A DNA stretch of 64,000 nt from UBA5336 sp038745855 (GTDB lineage Bacteria > Pseudomonadota > Alphaproteobacteria > Caulobacterales > Hyphomonadaceae). The stretch is from the NCBI GenBank assembly GCA_038745855.1, contig JBCDLC010000012.1, positions 12,943 through 76,942 of the forward strand, written 5' to 3'. Under the pieces are notes generated by a model. It was not told the DNA's origin, ran no database searches, and saw only the letters and a program-made list of their open reading frames with translations. A program made the translations under genes and the position numbers. Shown piece by piece: positions 1 to 7,285 of this stretch. How positions within the stretch are numbered: position 1 is the stretch's first letter; every line of letters starts with the position of its first letter.

Positions 1-2
1 GG

Positions 3-437
3 CTACCCTTCTTCGGTGGACCAGGGAACAACTACTCCATGCACGGTATTGCAAGCATGGCGGAACGGTTGCGCGCGGCACCCGGGCAGTTTGGTCTGGT
101 GCTGGCCAATGGGGGCTGGATGACGAAGGAAGCCGCCGCGATCTATTCGACAGGCCGCCCGAATGCCTTCTCCCCCGTTGAGCCAGGAGCCTATGCCAAG
201 GACATCGTGGAAATCGAAAACGCGCCGCGTTCAGGCACGCTTGAAACCTACACAGTGGTGCACGGACGATCGGGCCCCAGCGAAGCTATCGCTTTCTGCC
301 GCACCGGCGATGGCAAACGCTTTATTGCCGTGGGGGACGATGCTTCTATCAAGGCGCTGTCCGCAGATGAAAACCAGGTGGGGAGGCCGGTTACGGCGAC
401 ATCTGAGAACGAAGTCAATACGTTCAGCCTGGCTTAA
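3..437 (+). CDS. Thiolase-family acetyl-CoA acetyltransferase, C-terminal part (cut by window start)
   Basis: The reading frame is already open at the left edge, so only about the last 144 residues are visible. The segment GGPGNNYSMHGIA, with its conserved His, is typical of the C-terminal catalytic half of long (about 500 aa) acetyl-CoA acetyltransferases of the thiolase superfamily. It is followed by roughly 70 residues resembling the small extra C-terminal beta domain of that subfamily. Such enzymes exchange acyl groups between CoA thioesters in fatty-acid or side-chain degradation. The N-terminal active-site Cys is outside the window, so substrate and activity cannot be judged. A dispersed repeat begins five bases after the stop. 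Confidence 0.7.
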   Translation, partial: LPFFGGPGNNYSMHGIASMAERLRAAPGQFGLVLANGGWMTKEAAAIYSTGRPNAFSPVEPGAYAKDIVEIENAPRSGTLETYTVVHGRSGPSEAIAFCRTGDGKRFIAVGDDASIKALSADENQVGRPVTATSENEVNTFSLA

Positions 438-441
438 CCGG

Positions 442-547
442 CTAAAGCGGCGACTTTTCAACTAGACCCATGGCGCCGCTTTAGAGTCGTGTTTTTACGC
501 GCTTCCCGGGCGGCGAACCGTGTACACTTCACCTGGAAGCGCTTTAG
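442..547. repeat. Dispersed palindromic intergenic repeat, copy 1
   Basis: A unit of about 106 bp that recurs, with about 90% identity by eye, at 53443-53549. It starts CTAAAGCG and ends CGCTTTAG, so its ends are inverted repeats. An 11-bp perfect inverted repeat (442-452 with 474-484) forms an internal stem with a 21-nt loop. The right end supplies the TAA stop of the response-regulator gene on the minus strand (544-546). The layout resembles the short palindromic intergenic elements common in Rhizobiales genomes; that comparison is from memory. Confidence 0.8.
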
Positions 548-1230
548 GCCTGTAGCCGGTAACCGCCAGCGTCTGTCAGCAGGATGCGCGCGTTTGAGGG
601 ATCGGGCTCGATCTTCTGGCGCAGCCGATAGACGTGGGTTTCAAGGGTGTGGGTCGTGACATTCGCGTTGTAGCCCCACACCTCTTTAAGAAGCTCGTCC
701 CGGGCGACGGATTTACCGCTCGCCTTGTAGAGATACTTCAGAATGTTGGTTTCTTTCTCCGTCAGGCGGATCTTCTTGTCTTCTTCGGTGACCAGAAGCT
801 TCATTGCTGGTCTGAATTCGTAAGGGCCGACCTGGAAGGTGGCATCCTCGCTCTGTTCGAACGTACGCAACTGTGCGCGGACCCGCGCCAGCAAGACGGA
901 GAAGCGGAAAGGTTTTGTGACGTAATCGTTGGCTCCGGATTCGAGGCCGAGGATTGTATCGGCGTCCGTATCCTGACCGGTCAGCATGATGACGGGCGTG
1001 TTGACCCCTTTTGACCGCAACTGCTTGCAAGCTTCTCGACCATCCATGTCTGGTAAGTCGACGTCGAAAAGGATCAGATCGATCCGGTTACTTTCAGCGA
1101 TTTGCATGCCCGCCCTGGCGGTGGACGCCTGAACGGGCTCAAAGCCATCATACATTTCGAATTGTTCTGCCAGGGCTTCGCGCAGGTCGTCATCGTCATC
1201 GATGAGAAGGATCGTCTTGTCAGGGGTCAT
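544..1230 (-). CDS. OmpR-type two-component response regulator
   Basis: A 228-residue response regulator. The receiver domain (about 6-120) has the acidic cluster DDDDD near residue 11 and the likely phosphoacceptor Asp56 in FDVDLP; a conserved Lys lies in VTKPF. The C-terminal winged-helix domain (about 130-228) ends in the usual GGYRL. The ATG at 1230 is preferred because GGAG lies 8 nt upstream; a GTG 39 nt further upstream has no clear ribosome site. No histidine kinase is adjacent, so it is an orphan here. It is divergent from an L,D-transpeptidase gene, which hints at envelope control, but that is inference. Its stop codon lies in a repeat element. Confidence 0.9.
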   Translation of the reverse strand: MTPDKTILLIDDDDDLREALAEQFEMYDGFEPVQASTARAGMQIAESNRIDLILFDVDLPDMDGREACKQLRSKGVNTPVIMLTGQDTDADTILGLESGANDYVTKPFRFSVLLARVRAQLRTFEQSEDATFQVGPYEFRPAMKLLVTEEDKKIRLTEKETNILKYLYKASGKSVARDELLKEVWGYNANVTTHTLETHVYRLRQKIEPDPSNARILLTDAGGYRLQA

Positions 1231-1326
1231 GGTCTCGTCTCCAGTTGCCGAGAGACTTGTGACAATCACTTTCTTGGCACAAGCATTGAGCCTGTCACTC
1301 TATGATCACGGTTTGGGGAGTGTGAA

Positions 1327-1836
1327 GTGATCACGCGATTTCAAGCGCATGCGGATGGTCGGTTTGAGGGGCCGGATATCCGTACGCGGTGCATCTTGGG
1401 GCGTTCGGGTGTGATCGCTGCCGATGCCAAAAGCGAGGGCGACGGTTATTCTCCTGCCGGGACGTGGCGCCTGTTATGGGTGTATTACCGGCCTGACAGG
1501 GCTGCGCAGCCGGAAACCGGGCTACCGCTCACCGCGCTCAAAGAGAGTGATGGCTGGTGCGATGATCCCGACCACACGCTCTACAATCAACTTATCAATC
1601 GCCCGTTCGATGCATCACATGAACACCTATGGCGAGACGATGGCGTGTACGACCTGATCGTTGTGCTGTCACACAATAGAGAGCCCATTATCCCAGGCCG
1701 GGGAAGCGCGATTTTCATGCACCTCAACCGACCTGAAAGAACGCCCACGGAGGGCTGTGTCGCGCTCGACCGCGAAGACCTTTTGCACGTGTTAAAAACG
1801 AGCGTGCCTGGCACGACGGTCGAGATCATTTCTTAG
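1327..1836 (+). CDS. L,D-transpeptidase family (YkuD/ErfK) protein
   Basis: A 169-residue protein with the YkuD-fold signature. A conserved His occurs in IFMHLN and the catalytic Cys in the TEGCVAL motif near residue 147, with the usual spacing between them. Enzymes of this family make 3-3 peptidoglycan cross-links or attach proteins to peptidoglycan in the periplasm. No convincing signal peptide is visible, which is also true of a short alphaproteobacterial subgroup of this family. Translation starts at GTG. The gene is divergent from the response regulator, with about 96 bp between the starts. Confidence 0.85.
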   Translation: MITRFQAHADGRFEGPDIRTRCILGRSGVIAADAKSEGDGYSPAGTWRLLWVYYRPDRAAQPETGLPLTALKESDGWCDDPDHTLYNQLINRPFDASHEHLWRDDGVYDLIVVLSHNREPIIPGRGSAIFMHLNRPERTPTEGCVALDREDLLHVLKTSVPGTTVEIIS

Positions 1837-1872
1837 GCTGATCGGACAGTTGGATATCCGCTGGCAGCGCTC

Positions 1873-2133
1873 TCAGTTGATTACTTCGACATCGCTGACC
1901 TTGGGATTGAACATTCGTCCGACGTAAGACCACTCGCCGGGAATATCATCGACGGCAACCCTCACGTGCCACTGATCGCGCGGCCGAGGTATATCTGTCC
2001 GCGCAGCGTCAGTGCGATAGAGCGGAACAAGATCGACGACGGTGCCGATAACGCCTTCGCCAGAGGCGTGATAGGCTGCCTGGGTTGGGCCCACATACCG
2101 CACTCGGGAACCGATTTCGGGGATCTGTTGCAT
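1873..2133 (-). CDS. Small conserved-looking protein of unknown function
   Basis: An 86-residue soluble protein beginning MQQIPEIGSRVRYVG and rich in Val, Asp and Pro. Its pattern (GSRVRYVG, EGVIGTVVDLVP) suggests a small beta-barrel such as an SH3-like fold, but I do not recognise a family. The ATG at 2133 is chosen because GAGGAG lies 8 nt upstream; the frame stays open further upstream without a ribosome site. About 120 bp upstream is a perfect TTAA-N7-TTAA site, so the gene may be under CtrA control. Confidence 0.6.
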   Translation of the reverse strand: MQQIPEIGSRVRYVGPTQAAYHASGEGVIGTVVDLVPLYRTDAARTDIPRPRDQWHVRVAVDDIPGEWSYVGRMFNPKVSDVEVIN

Positions 2134-2254
2134 TGGACATTCTCCTCTACCGCGAAGACGCGTGCGTTCTCTCGCGTCAACGAATAGAGAAACCGCTTCG
2201 CCAGGCACCGTCTGGGCCGGAGACTGGCAAGGGCGCGGCAAGAATGTGGCGGTG

Positions 2255-2269
2255 TTAAGGCCCTGTTAA
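2255..2269. promoter_or_regulatory. CtrA-type binding site
   Basis: TTAA (2255-2258), seven bases (GGCCCTG), then TTAA (2266-2269): an exact match to the TTAA-N7-TTAA consensus of the alphaproteobacterial cell-cycle regulator CtrA. It lies between dnaQ and the start of the small gene ending at 1873, about 122 bp upstream of that gene's ATG. Binding is inferred, not shown. Confidence 0.5.
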
Positions 2270-2305
2270 CCACTCTAAACTGCCGTTCAGATTGACTGGG
2301 AAGTA

Positions 2306-3007
2306 TCAGGTCGCCTGCTTCCAAAGTGGCGTTCCGCGCAGACTATCGATGAATGCTGCATGGGCTTTTTTCTCAGCGGACGTGATCAGCGGTTTGAGCG
2401 GCTTCGGGCGCGGCTTTGCCGGCGGACGGTCCTTGCCTTTACCGGTGCCGCCTTCTCCCGAGAAGTCGAAAGCGCGCGCGCGGCCGCCTAGAAGTTCAAG
2501 GTAAACGTCGGCAAGCAACTGGGAGTCGAGGAGCGCGCCATGCAAGGTTCGGCTTTCGAGCGAGATATCAAAACGGCGACACAAGGCATCCAAGTTGGCT
2601 GGCGCGCCGGGGTAGCGCTTGCGTGCCATGGCGACTGTATCAATCCACCGGTCCTCCGGTATCGTAGGACGGCCGCACCGTTCGAGTTCCATGTTCAGGA
2701 AGCCCCGGTCAAAGGACGCGTTATGGGCGACGATGGTTGCGTCCCCGAGGAAGTCGAGGAACGCATCCACGACCCCTGGGTCCTCGAAGGTCGGTTTGTC
2801 GGCCAGTATTTCGTCGGTAATTCCTGTAATCTTGATTGTCGCTTCCGAGACCGGTCGCCCTGGATTTACAAACTGGCGGAATGTCCGACCGGTCGCGACA
2901 TGGTTGATAAGTTCTACCGCGCCCATCTCGATGATGCGGTCGCCGCTATGAGGATCGAGCCCTGTTGTTTCGGTGTCAAAGGCGATTTCACGAACCGCTT
3001 GTGCCAT
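2306..3007 (-). CDS. dnaQ: DNA polymerase III epsilon subunit (3'-5' proofreading exonuclease)
   Basis: A 233-residue DEDD-family exonuclease that proofreads the replicative polymerase. ExoI is seen as FDTETTGLDP near residue 10, ExoII around HNASFDRGF, and ExoIII as HGALLDSQLLADVY, giving the full set of metal-binding acids and the HxAxxD motif. The C-terminal third is basic and Pro/Gly-rich, matching the segment that binds the alpha subunit. ATG 3007 has GGGGAG upstream; an ATG at 3022 is possible. The start lies inside the end of coaE (20-nt overlap), so the two genes are probably translationally coupled. Confidence 0.95.
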   Translation of the reverse strand: MAQAVREIAFDTETTGLDPHSGDRIIEMGAVELINHVATGRTFRQFVNPGRPVSEATIKITGITDEILADKPTFEDPGVVDAFLDFLGDATIVAHNASFDRGFLNMELERCGRPTIPEDRWIDTVAMARKRYPGAPANLDALCRRFDISLESRTLHGALLDSQLLADVYLELLGGRARAFDFSGEGGTGKGKDRPPAKPRPKPLKPLITSAEKKAHAAFIDSLRGTPLWKQAT

Positions 3008-3614
3008 CCTTTTGCTCCCCATCGAGGCGAATCATGAGCGCCATGATGGCGCGAACCTGCTCCCGTGCAAAGTTGAAACCGAAATTGGTGTTTATGATGA
3101 AATCGGCGCGGGCTCGTTTCTCTGCGTCAGGGGTCTGTTTGGCGAGGATGGCTTCAAAGTCAGCCTCGCTCATCTCACCACGGTCAAGCACGCGCTGACG
3201 CTGCACATCTGCCGGCGCAGTGACGACGCAGACATAGTCGCACCGTTGGTTGCCACCGGTTTCGAAGAGCAGCGGTATATCGAGCACTGCACAGGCGGCG
3301 CCGGTTGCGAGCGCATCCTGTCGGAAGGTCATCTGCGTGAGGCCGACGAGCGGGTGAACAATGGTCTCAAGCCGTTTCATCGCGTCAGGATCTGAAACAA
3401 CCCTCGCCCTGAGCTTTGCCCGATCGATGCCGCCTTCATCGTTGAGGCAGCCTGGAAAAGCACTCTCTAGCGGCGCGACGGCCGAACCGCCCGGCGCATA
3501 GATCGCGTGAACCGCAGCGTCGGCATCATAGACCGGCGCGCCCGCCTCTCGGAACATTTCGGCCGTCGCCGACTTGCCCATGCCGATGGATCCGGTGAGG
3601 CCAAGGATGATCAT
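2988..3614 (-). CDS. coaE: Dephospho-CoA kinase
   Basis: Last enzyme of coenzyme A synthesis; it phosphorylates dephospho-CoA at the ribose 3'-OH in the cytosol. The 208-residue protein opens MIILGLTGSIGMGKS, with the P-loop at residues 8-15, followed by YDADAAVH (substrate-binding Asp), IVHPLV and DIPLLFETG, all family hallmarks. The ATG at 3614 overlaps the aroE stop as ATGA, and the 3' end overlaps dnaQ. It is one of five tightly packed genes, ppsR-maf-aroE-coaE-dnaQ, an order common next to the alphaproteobacterial origin. Confidence 0.96.
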   Translation of the reverse strand: MIILGLTGSIGMGKSATAEMFREAGAPVYDADAAVHAIYAPGGSAVAPLESAFPGCLNDEGGIDRAKLRARVVSDPDAMKRLETIVHPLVGLTQMTFRQDALATGAACAVLDIPLLFETGGNQRCDYVCVVTAPADVQRQRVLDRGEMSEADFEAILAKQTPDAEKRARADFIINTNFGFNFAREQVRAIMALMIRLDGEQKDGTSGS

Positions 3615-4435
3615 GACACGAGCCTCAAGGCGTCGCGGCACCGGGCCAACGCTGCTGTTCGGTCCGGAGCGACGCCGTGCCAGATGTCAAAAGACAGCGC
3701 AGCCTGAGCCACGAGCATCCCGAGTCCATCGGCTGTTTTCCACCCTTCGCGCGCGGCTCGGGCGAGCGATTGCTCCGCAGCTTTACCGTAGCTGATATCG
3801 TAGAAAAGCCGCCCGTTGCCCTGACCCAAGTCTAGAGTGCCGGTGTTGCCATGGCCGAGGCTGAGCGTATTGACGATGGCATCGGAATACGCTGCTACGT
3901 CTGGTGTGCTCTCCAAGCTGGTCGCTGCATCCTGTGGGAGACCCAAAGACTGCACGAGAGCCGCGGCGCGCGAGACGGTTCTGTTGGCGACTTTGACTAC
4001 GTAACCTCTCGCACTGAGACCGCGCACAATCGCCTGTGCAGCACCGCCCGCACCAAGAACAAGGATCGGACAGGCCTGCAAGCGTCCTGCGTGAGCGCGG
4101 TCGAAATCATCGAGAAAGCCCTGATAGTCAGTATTATCGCCGAACCACGCTCCATCACCTTGGCGCGAGAGTGTGTTGACGGCACCCAAGGTCTCGGCCA
4201 GCGGCGAGCGCGTGTCGCAAAGTGCCGCAACATGGATCTTATGGGGGAGGGTCACGTTCAGGCCGCGCACACCGTCGCGCTCCAAAGCGGCGATACCGGC
4301 TTGCAAGGTGCCGGCGGGAATGCGAAAGGCGCGGTAGTCGCCATCAATGCCGTGGTCACGCATCCACCCACGGTGGATAAGAGGGGACAGGGAATGGGCG
4401 ACGGGGTCCCCGATGACGCCGTACTGGCCACCCAC
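3611..4435 (-). CDS. aroE: Shikimate dehydrogenase (NADP+)
   Basis: Reduces 3-dehydroshikimate to shikimate in aromatic amino-acid synthesis. The 274-residue protein has the shikimate-binding start YGVIGDPVAHSLSP, the catalytic Lys in NVTLPHK, the paired Asp in GDNTDYQGF, and a Rossmann GAGGAAQAIV for NADP. It starts with GTG directly after the maf stop (TAG then GTG, no gap) and ends in an ATGA overlap with coaE, so it depends on the upstream genes for expression. Confidence 0.95.
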   Translation of the reverse strand: MGGQYGVIGDPVAHSLSPLIHRGWMRDHGIDGDYRAFRIPAGTLQAGIAALERDGVRGLNVTLPHKIHVAALCDTRSPLAETLGAVNTLSRQGDGAWFGDNTDYQGFLDDFDRAHAGRLQACPILVLGAGGAAQAIVRGLSARGYVVKVANRTVSRAAALVQSLGLPQDAATSLESTPDVAAYSDAIVNTLSLGHGNTGTLDLGQGNGRLFYDISYGKAAEQSLARAAREGWKTADGLGMLVAQAALSFDIWHGVAPDRTAALARCRDALRLVS

Positions 4436-5035
4436 CTATTGCTCCAGAACGCCGCGCTGCCGAAGAAACTCCAACAGCGGAAGAAGCGGTAGTCCGAGGA
4501 TCGAAAAATAATCGCCTTCTATTTCCGAGAAAAGTTGCACGCCAAGGCTTTCGAGTTGATAGCCGCCGACCGTGGACAGGACTCGATCTCCAACCTCATC
4601 AAGGTAACGATCGATAAAGGACGACGACAGCGGCCGCATGGTCAATTTTGGCCTCGATAAATGACGCCAGACGACTTCCTCATGCTCGCAAACAACAAGA
4701 GCCGTTTCCAGTCTGTGGGACTGGCCAGACAGAGCTTCCAGATGGCCGCGCGCTTCTTCCACTGATTTCGGCTTGTCAAAAGCGCGATCACCAAGACCGA
4801 GCATCTGGTCTCCACCGATGACCAATCCGGAATGCGCCTTTGAAATGTCTTTTGCTTTCAATTCAGCGAGCGCCATGGCTTGGGCTGCTACGCTCACACC
4901 CTGTTCTCGCATGCCAGCTTTCGCGACGTCCTCATCAACACGGGATGGCATAGCTGCCGCATCGACACCCGCGGCCGCCAGCAACGCCTGCCGACTCTTA
5001 CTTGCGGATGCGAGAGTGAGAGGTGTCTGTGTCAA
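4436..5035 (-). CDS. maf: Maf-family nucleotide pyrophosphatase
   Basis: A 199-residue Maf protein. These enzymes hydrolyse non-canonical nucleoside triphosphates such as modified pyrimidine or m7G nucleotides. Seen are the N-terminal LASASKSRQALL motif, the catalytic-site GGDQML segment, FDKPKS and the C-terminal EGDYFSILGLPL. Which nucleotide is preferred cannot be read from the sequence. It starts at TTG inside a TTGA overlap with the ppsR stop, indicating coupled translation. Confidence 0.9.
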   Translation of the reverse strand: MTQTPLTLASASKSRQALLAAAGVDAAAMPSRVDEDVAKAGMREQGVSVAAQAMALAELKAKDISKAHSGLVIGGDQMLGLGDRAFDKPKSVEEARGHLEALSGQSHRLETALVVCEHEEVVWRHLSRPKLTMRPLSSSFIDRYLDEVGDRVLSTVGGYQLESLGVQLFSEIEGDYFSILGLPLLPLLEFLRQRGVLEQ

Positions 5036-5862
5036 TGGCCGCGTCGCTCGCTGAGCTTGTTTAGGATCGCGGCTGCGGTCTCCTCGACTGACCGCCGGGA
5101 TACATCGATGACGCTCCAGTCGTTGCGTTGATAAAGGCGGTTGGCTTCAGTCACCTCGCGGCGAACCATGTCTTCATCCGCATAGGTGGTGTCTGGGCGC
5201 TCATGGAGTGAAAGCAGTCTCTGCCGACGGATCTGGACTAGCCGTTCTGCGGAAATCTTGAGGCCGATCACGAGCGGCTTCTGCACCTTCGAAAGCTGAG
5301 GCGGCAAAGGTATGTCGGGTACGAGGGGAACATTGCCTGCTCTTATACCCCGGTTGGCGAGATAAACGCAGGTCGGTGTCTTCGACGTCCGGCTAACGCC
5401 GACTAAAATGACGTCAGCTTCATCGAGACCGTCGACATTCTGACCGTCATCATGGCGTAGGGCGAAATCTATCGCTTCAATCCTGTCAAAGTATTCCTGG
5501 TTCAGCGCATGCTGGCCCGCGACCCGCTCACTCGCCATGAGGCCCAGATGCCGCGACAGCATGTGCACGGCCGGATCGAGTACGGGCAGGGTCGGCATGC
5601 CCATCTTTCGGCACTCGTCCTCGAGGGTACGGCAAAGGCCTTCGTCGGCGAGTGTATACCAGACGACGCCAGGCAATCCGCGAATTTCGTTCAACACACG
5701 GCGGAGCTGTTTGTCAGATCGCACCAGGTAGTAATTGTGCTCGAGAGGGGAGACGTTCTCGAACTGCGCACTGGCCGCACGCATCACCGCATTGAGCGTT
5801 TCTCCCGTCGAGTCGGACACGAGATGGATGTTGAAGAAGACGCTGAGCGACATGGAACCCAT
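5032..5862 (-). CDS. ppsR: PEP synthase / pyruvate phosphate dikinase regulatory protein (DUF299)
   Basis: A 276-residue DUF299 protein: a bifunctional ADP-dependent kinase and Pi-dependent pyrophosphorylase that inactivates and reactivates PEP synthase or PPDK. Evidence is the start HLVSDSTGETL, the P-loop-like GVSRTSKTPTC and the HERPDTTYAD segment. Two in-frame ATGs (5862 and 5853) are nine bases apart and neither has a strong ribosome site. In Caulobacter the homologous gene borders the replication origin opposite hemE, exactly as here. It leads the leftward ppsR-maf-aroE-coaE-dnaQ operon. Confidence 0.93.
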   Translation of the reverse strand: MGSMSLSVFFNIHLVSDSTGETLNAVMRAASAQFENVSPLEHNYYLVRSDKQLRRVLNEIRGLPGVVWYTLADEGLCRTLEDECRKMGMPTLPVLDPAVHMLSRHLGLMASERVAGQHALNQEYFDRIEAIDFALRHDDGQNVDGLDEADVILVGVSRTSKTPTCVYLANRGIRAGNVPLVPDIPLPPQLSKVQKPLVIGLKISAERLVQIRRQRLLSLHERPDTTYADEDMVRREVTEANRLYQRNDWSVIDVSRRSVEETAAAILNKLSERRGH

Positions 5863-6239
5863 CGAATTGCGGTATCAGCGTCTTGCCTGGGGCGGGCAGC
5901 ACGGGCAACCCCTGTACCGTAAACAGGGGATCTGGGGGCCACGCTGTGGAAACGCTGTGCACTCTTTTTTCGTCATTTTCGAGCCACACCAGTATCCACA
6001 GATCAGCATTACCAACGGGGATTTGAGCCATCTGTTCCACTGCCATGGAGATCAAAGACGGTTTCCAGGACGTCATGGGTTGAATTTGAACACATTCCGA
6101 TAGGGGTTGGTTTCTGGACAGGCCTGTGGAAGAGCCGTTCATGACGGACTCAATCCGGTCGACCTGGGCTGAATCCAACCAATCCCACCGCCTAATCATC
6201 ATAGGCGTAGAATTTTCAATTCCCGTTTTGGAGGGCTCC
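5863..6239. other. oriC: Putative chromosomal replication origin (oriC) between ppsR and hemE
   Basis: A 377-bp gap between divergent ppsR and hemE, the location of the Caulobacter origin. Three near-matches (8/9 to TTWTNCACA) to DnaA boxes are visible: 5992-6000 (GTATCCACA), and on the minus strand 5945-5953 (GTTTCCACA) and 6125-6133 (TCTTCCACA). Two GANTC sites (6147-6151, 6171-6175) lie near hemE. A T-run at 5964-5970 is the most AT-rich point. Genes on both sides read away from it. No TTAA-N7-TTAA site was seen inside. Origin function is inferred from context. Confidence 0.5.
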
Positions 6240-7277
6240 TTGTCCGACACGCCTCACAAACCGCTGCTGTCAGTCCTGAATGGCCAACGGCAAGATAGGC
6301 CTCCAGTGTGGATGATGCGGCAGGCTGGACGCCACCTTTCCGAATACCTTGAACTGCGGTCGCGGGCAAAGAATTTCATGGACTTTTGCTTCACGCCCTC
6401 TCTTGCAGCGGAAGCGACACTGCAGCCTATTCGGCGTTACGGTATGGATGGAGCAATCCTTTTTGCAGATATCCTCCTAATCCTCGATGCCATGGGCCGT
6501 TCGGTTCGGTTTGAACCCGGTGTGGGACCTATCGTGGACGCGATTGAAACAGCGGGGGATCTTGGCGCCGTTCCAATGCAAAAGGTGGCCGATCGGTTGT
6601 CCCCCGTTTACGAGACCGTCTCCCGGGTGAAAGCTGAATTGCCCGCTGAAACGACGTTGATTGGTTTTGCGGGCTCGGCGTGGACGGTCCTGCTTTATGC
6701 GATTGAGGGCCGCGGTAAAACGGATCGGTCGAAGGCCAAACTCTGGGCCTACAGGGATCCAGACAGTATGGACAAGGCACTCGAACATCTGATCGAAGCA
6801 ACGGCGCACTACTTGTTTCGGCAAGCTGAGGCAGGCGCGGACGCATTGATGCTCTTCGATAGCTGGGCTGAGGGCCTTTCAATGTCTCAGTTTGAGCAAC
6901 TGATTATCCGGCCAACAAAAGCCCTGGTTGAAAGAGTACGGGCTCTTGGTGTGACCCAACCAATCATCGGATTTCCCCGCGGAGCTGCAGCGATGTTGCC
7001 TGCCTATGTCGAGGAAACTGGCGTGAACGCGTGCGGGCTCGACACTGCCGTTGTTCCCGCTTTTGTGAACGAGGCGCTGCCGCCTAATTTCCCTGTTCAA
7101 GGACACCTGGACCCCCTTGCTCTTGTGGCAGGGGGTGCGCGACTTGACGCAGAAGTGGACACGATCCTCGCCGCCTATGACCATCGTCCCCATATCTTTA
7201 ATCTTGGACACGGCATCCTTCCGGAAACACCGGTTGCGCATGTGGAGGCGGTCCTCCGCCGATTAGGAAAGAGGTAA
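6240..7277 (+). CDS. hemE: Uroporphyrinogen III decarboxylase
   Basis: Converts uroporphyrinogen III to coproporphyrinogen III in haem synthesis. The 345-residue protein has the N-terminal signature PPVWMMRQAGRHLSEY, the catalytic Asp in ILFADILL, and later GFPRGAA and FNLGHGILPETP. The frame is open upstream to an ATG at 6126, but TTG 6240 is chosen because a strong GGAGGG sits 4 nt before it and homology begins just after. It is first in a rightward hemE-hemH-hemJ cluster and borders the putative origin. Confidence 0.95.
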   Translation: MSDTPHKPLLSVLNGQRQDRPPVWMMRQAGRHLSEYLELRSRAKNFMDFCFTPSLAAEATLQPIRRYGMDGAILFADILLILDAMGRSVRFEPGVGPIVDAIETAGDLGAVPMQKVADRLSPVYETVSRVKAELPAETTLIGFAGSAWTVLLYAIEGRGKTDRSKAKLWAYRDPDSMDKALEHLIEATAHYLFRQAEAGADALMLFDSWAEGLSMSQFEQLIIRPTKALVERVRALGVTQPIIGFPRGAAAMLPAYVEETGVNACGLDTAVVPAFVNEALPPNFPVQGHLDPLALVAGGARLDAEVDTILAAYDHRPHIFNLGHGILPETPVAHVEAVLRRLGKR

Positions 7278-7285
7278 AAGGTTCC

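Noticed and set aside
6126..6239. An upstream ATG start for hemE at 6126
   Set aside because: The extra 38 residues have no family similarity and would cover a DnaA-box-like site; TTG 6240 has a strong GGAGGG just upstream.
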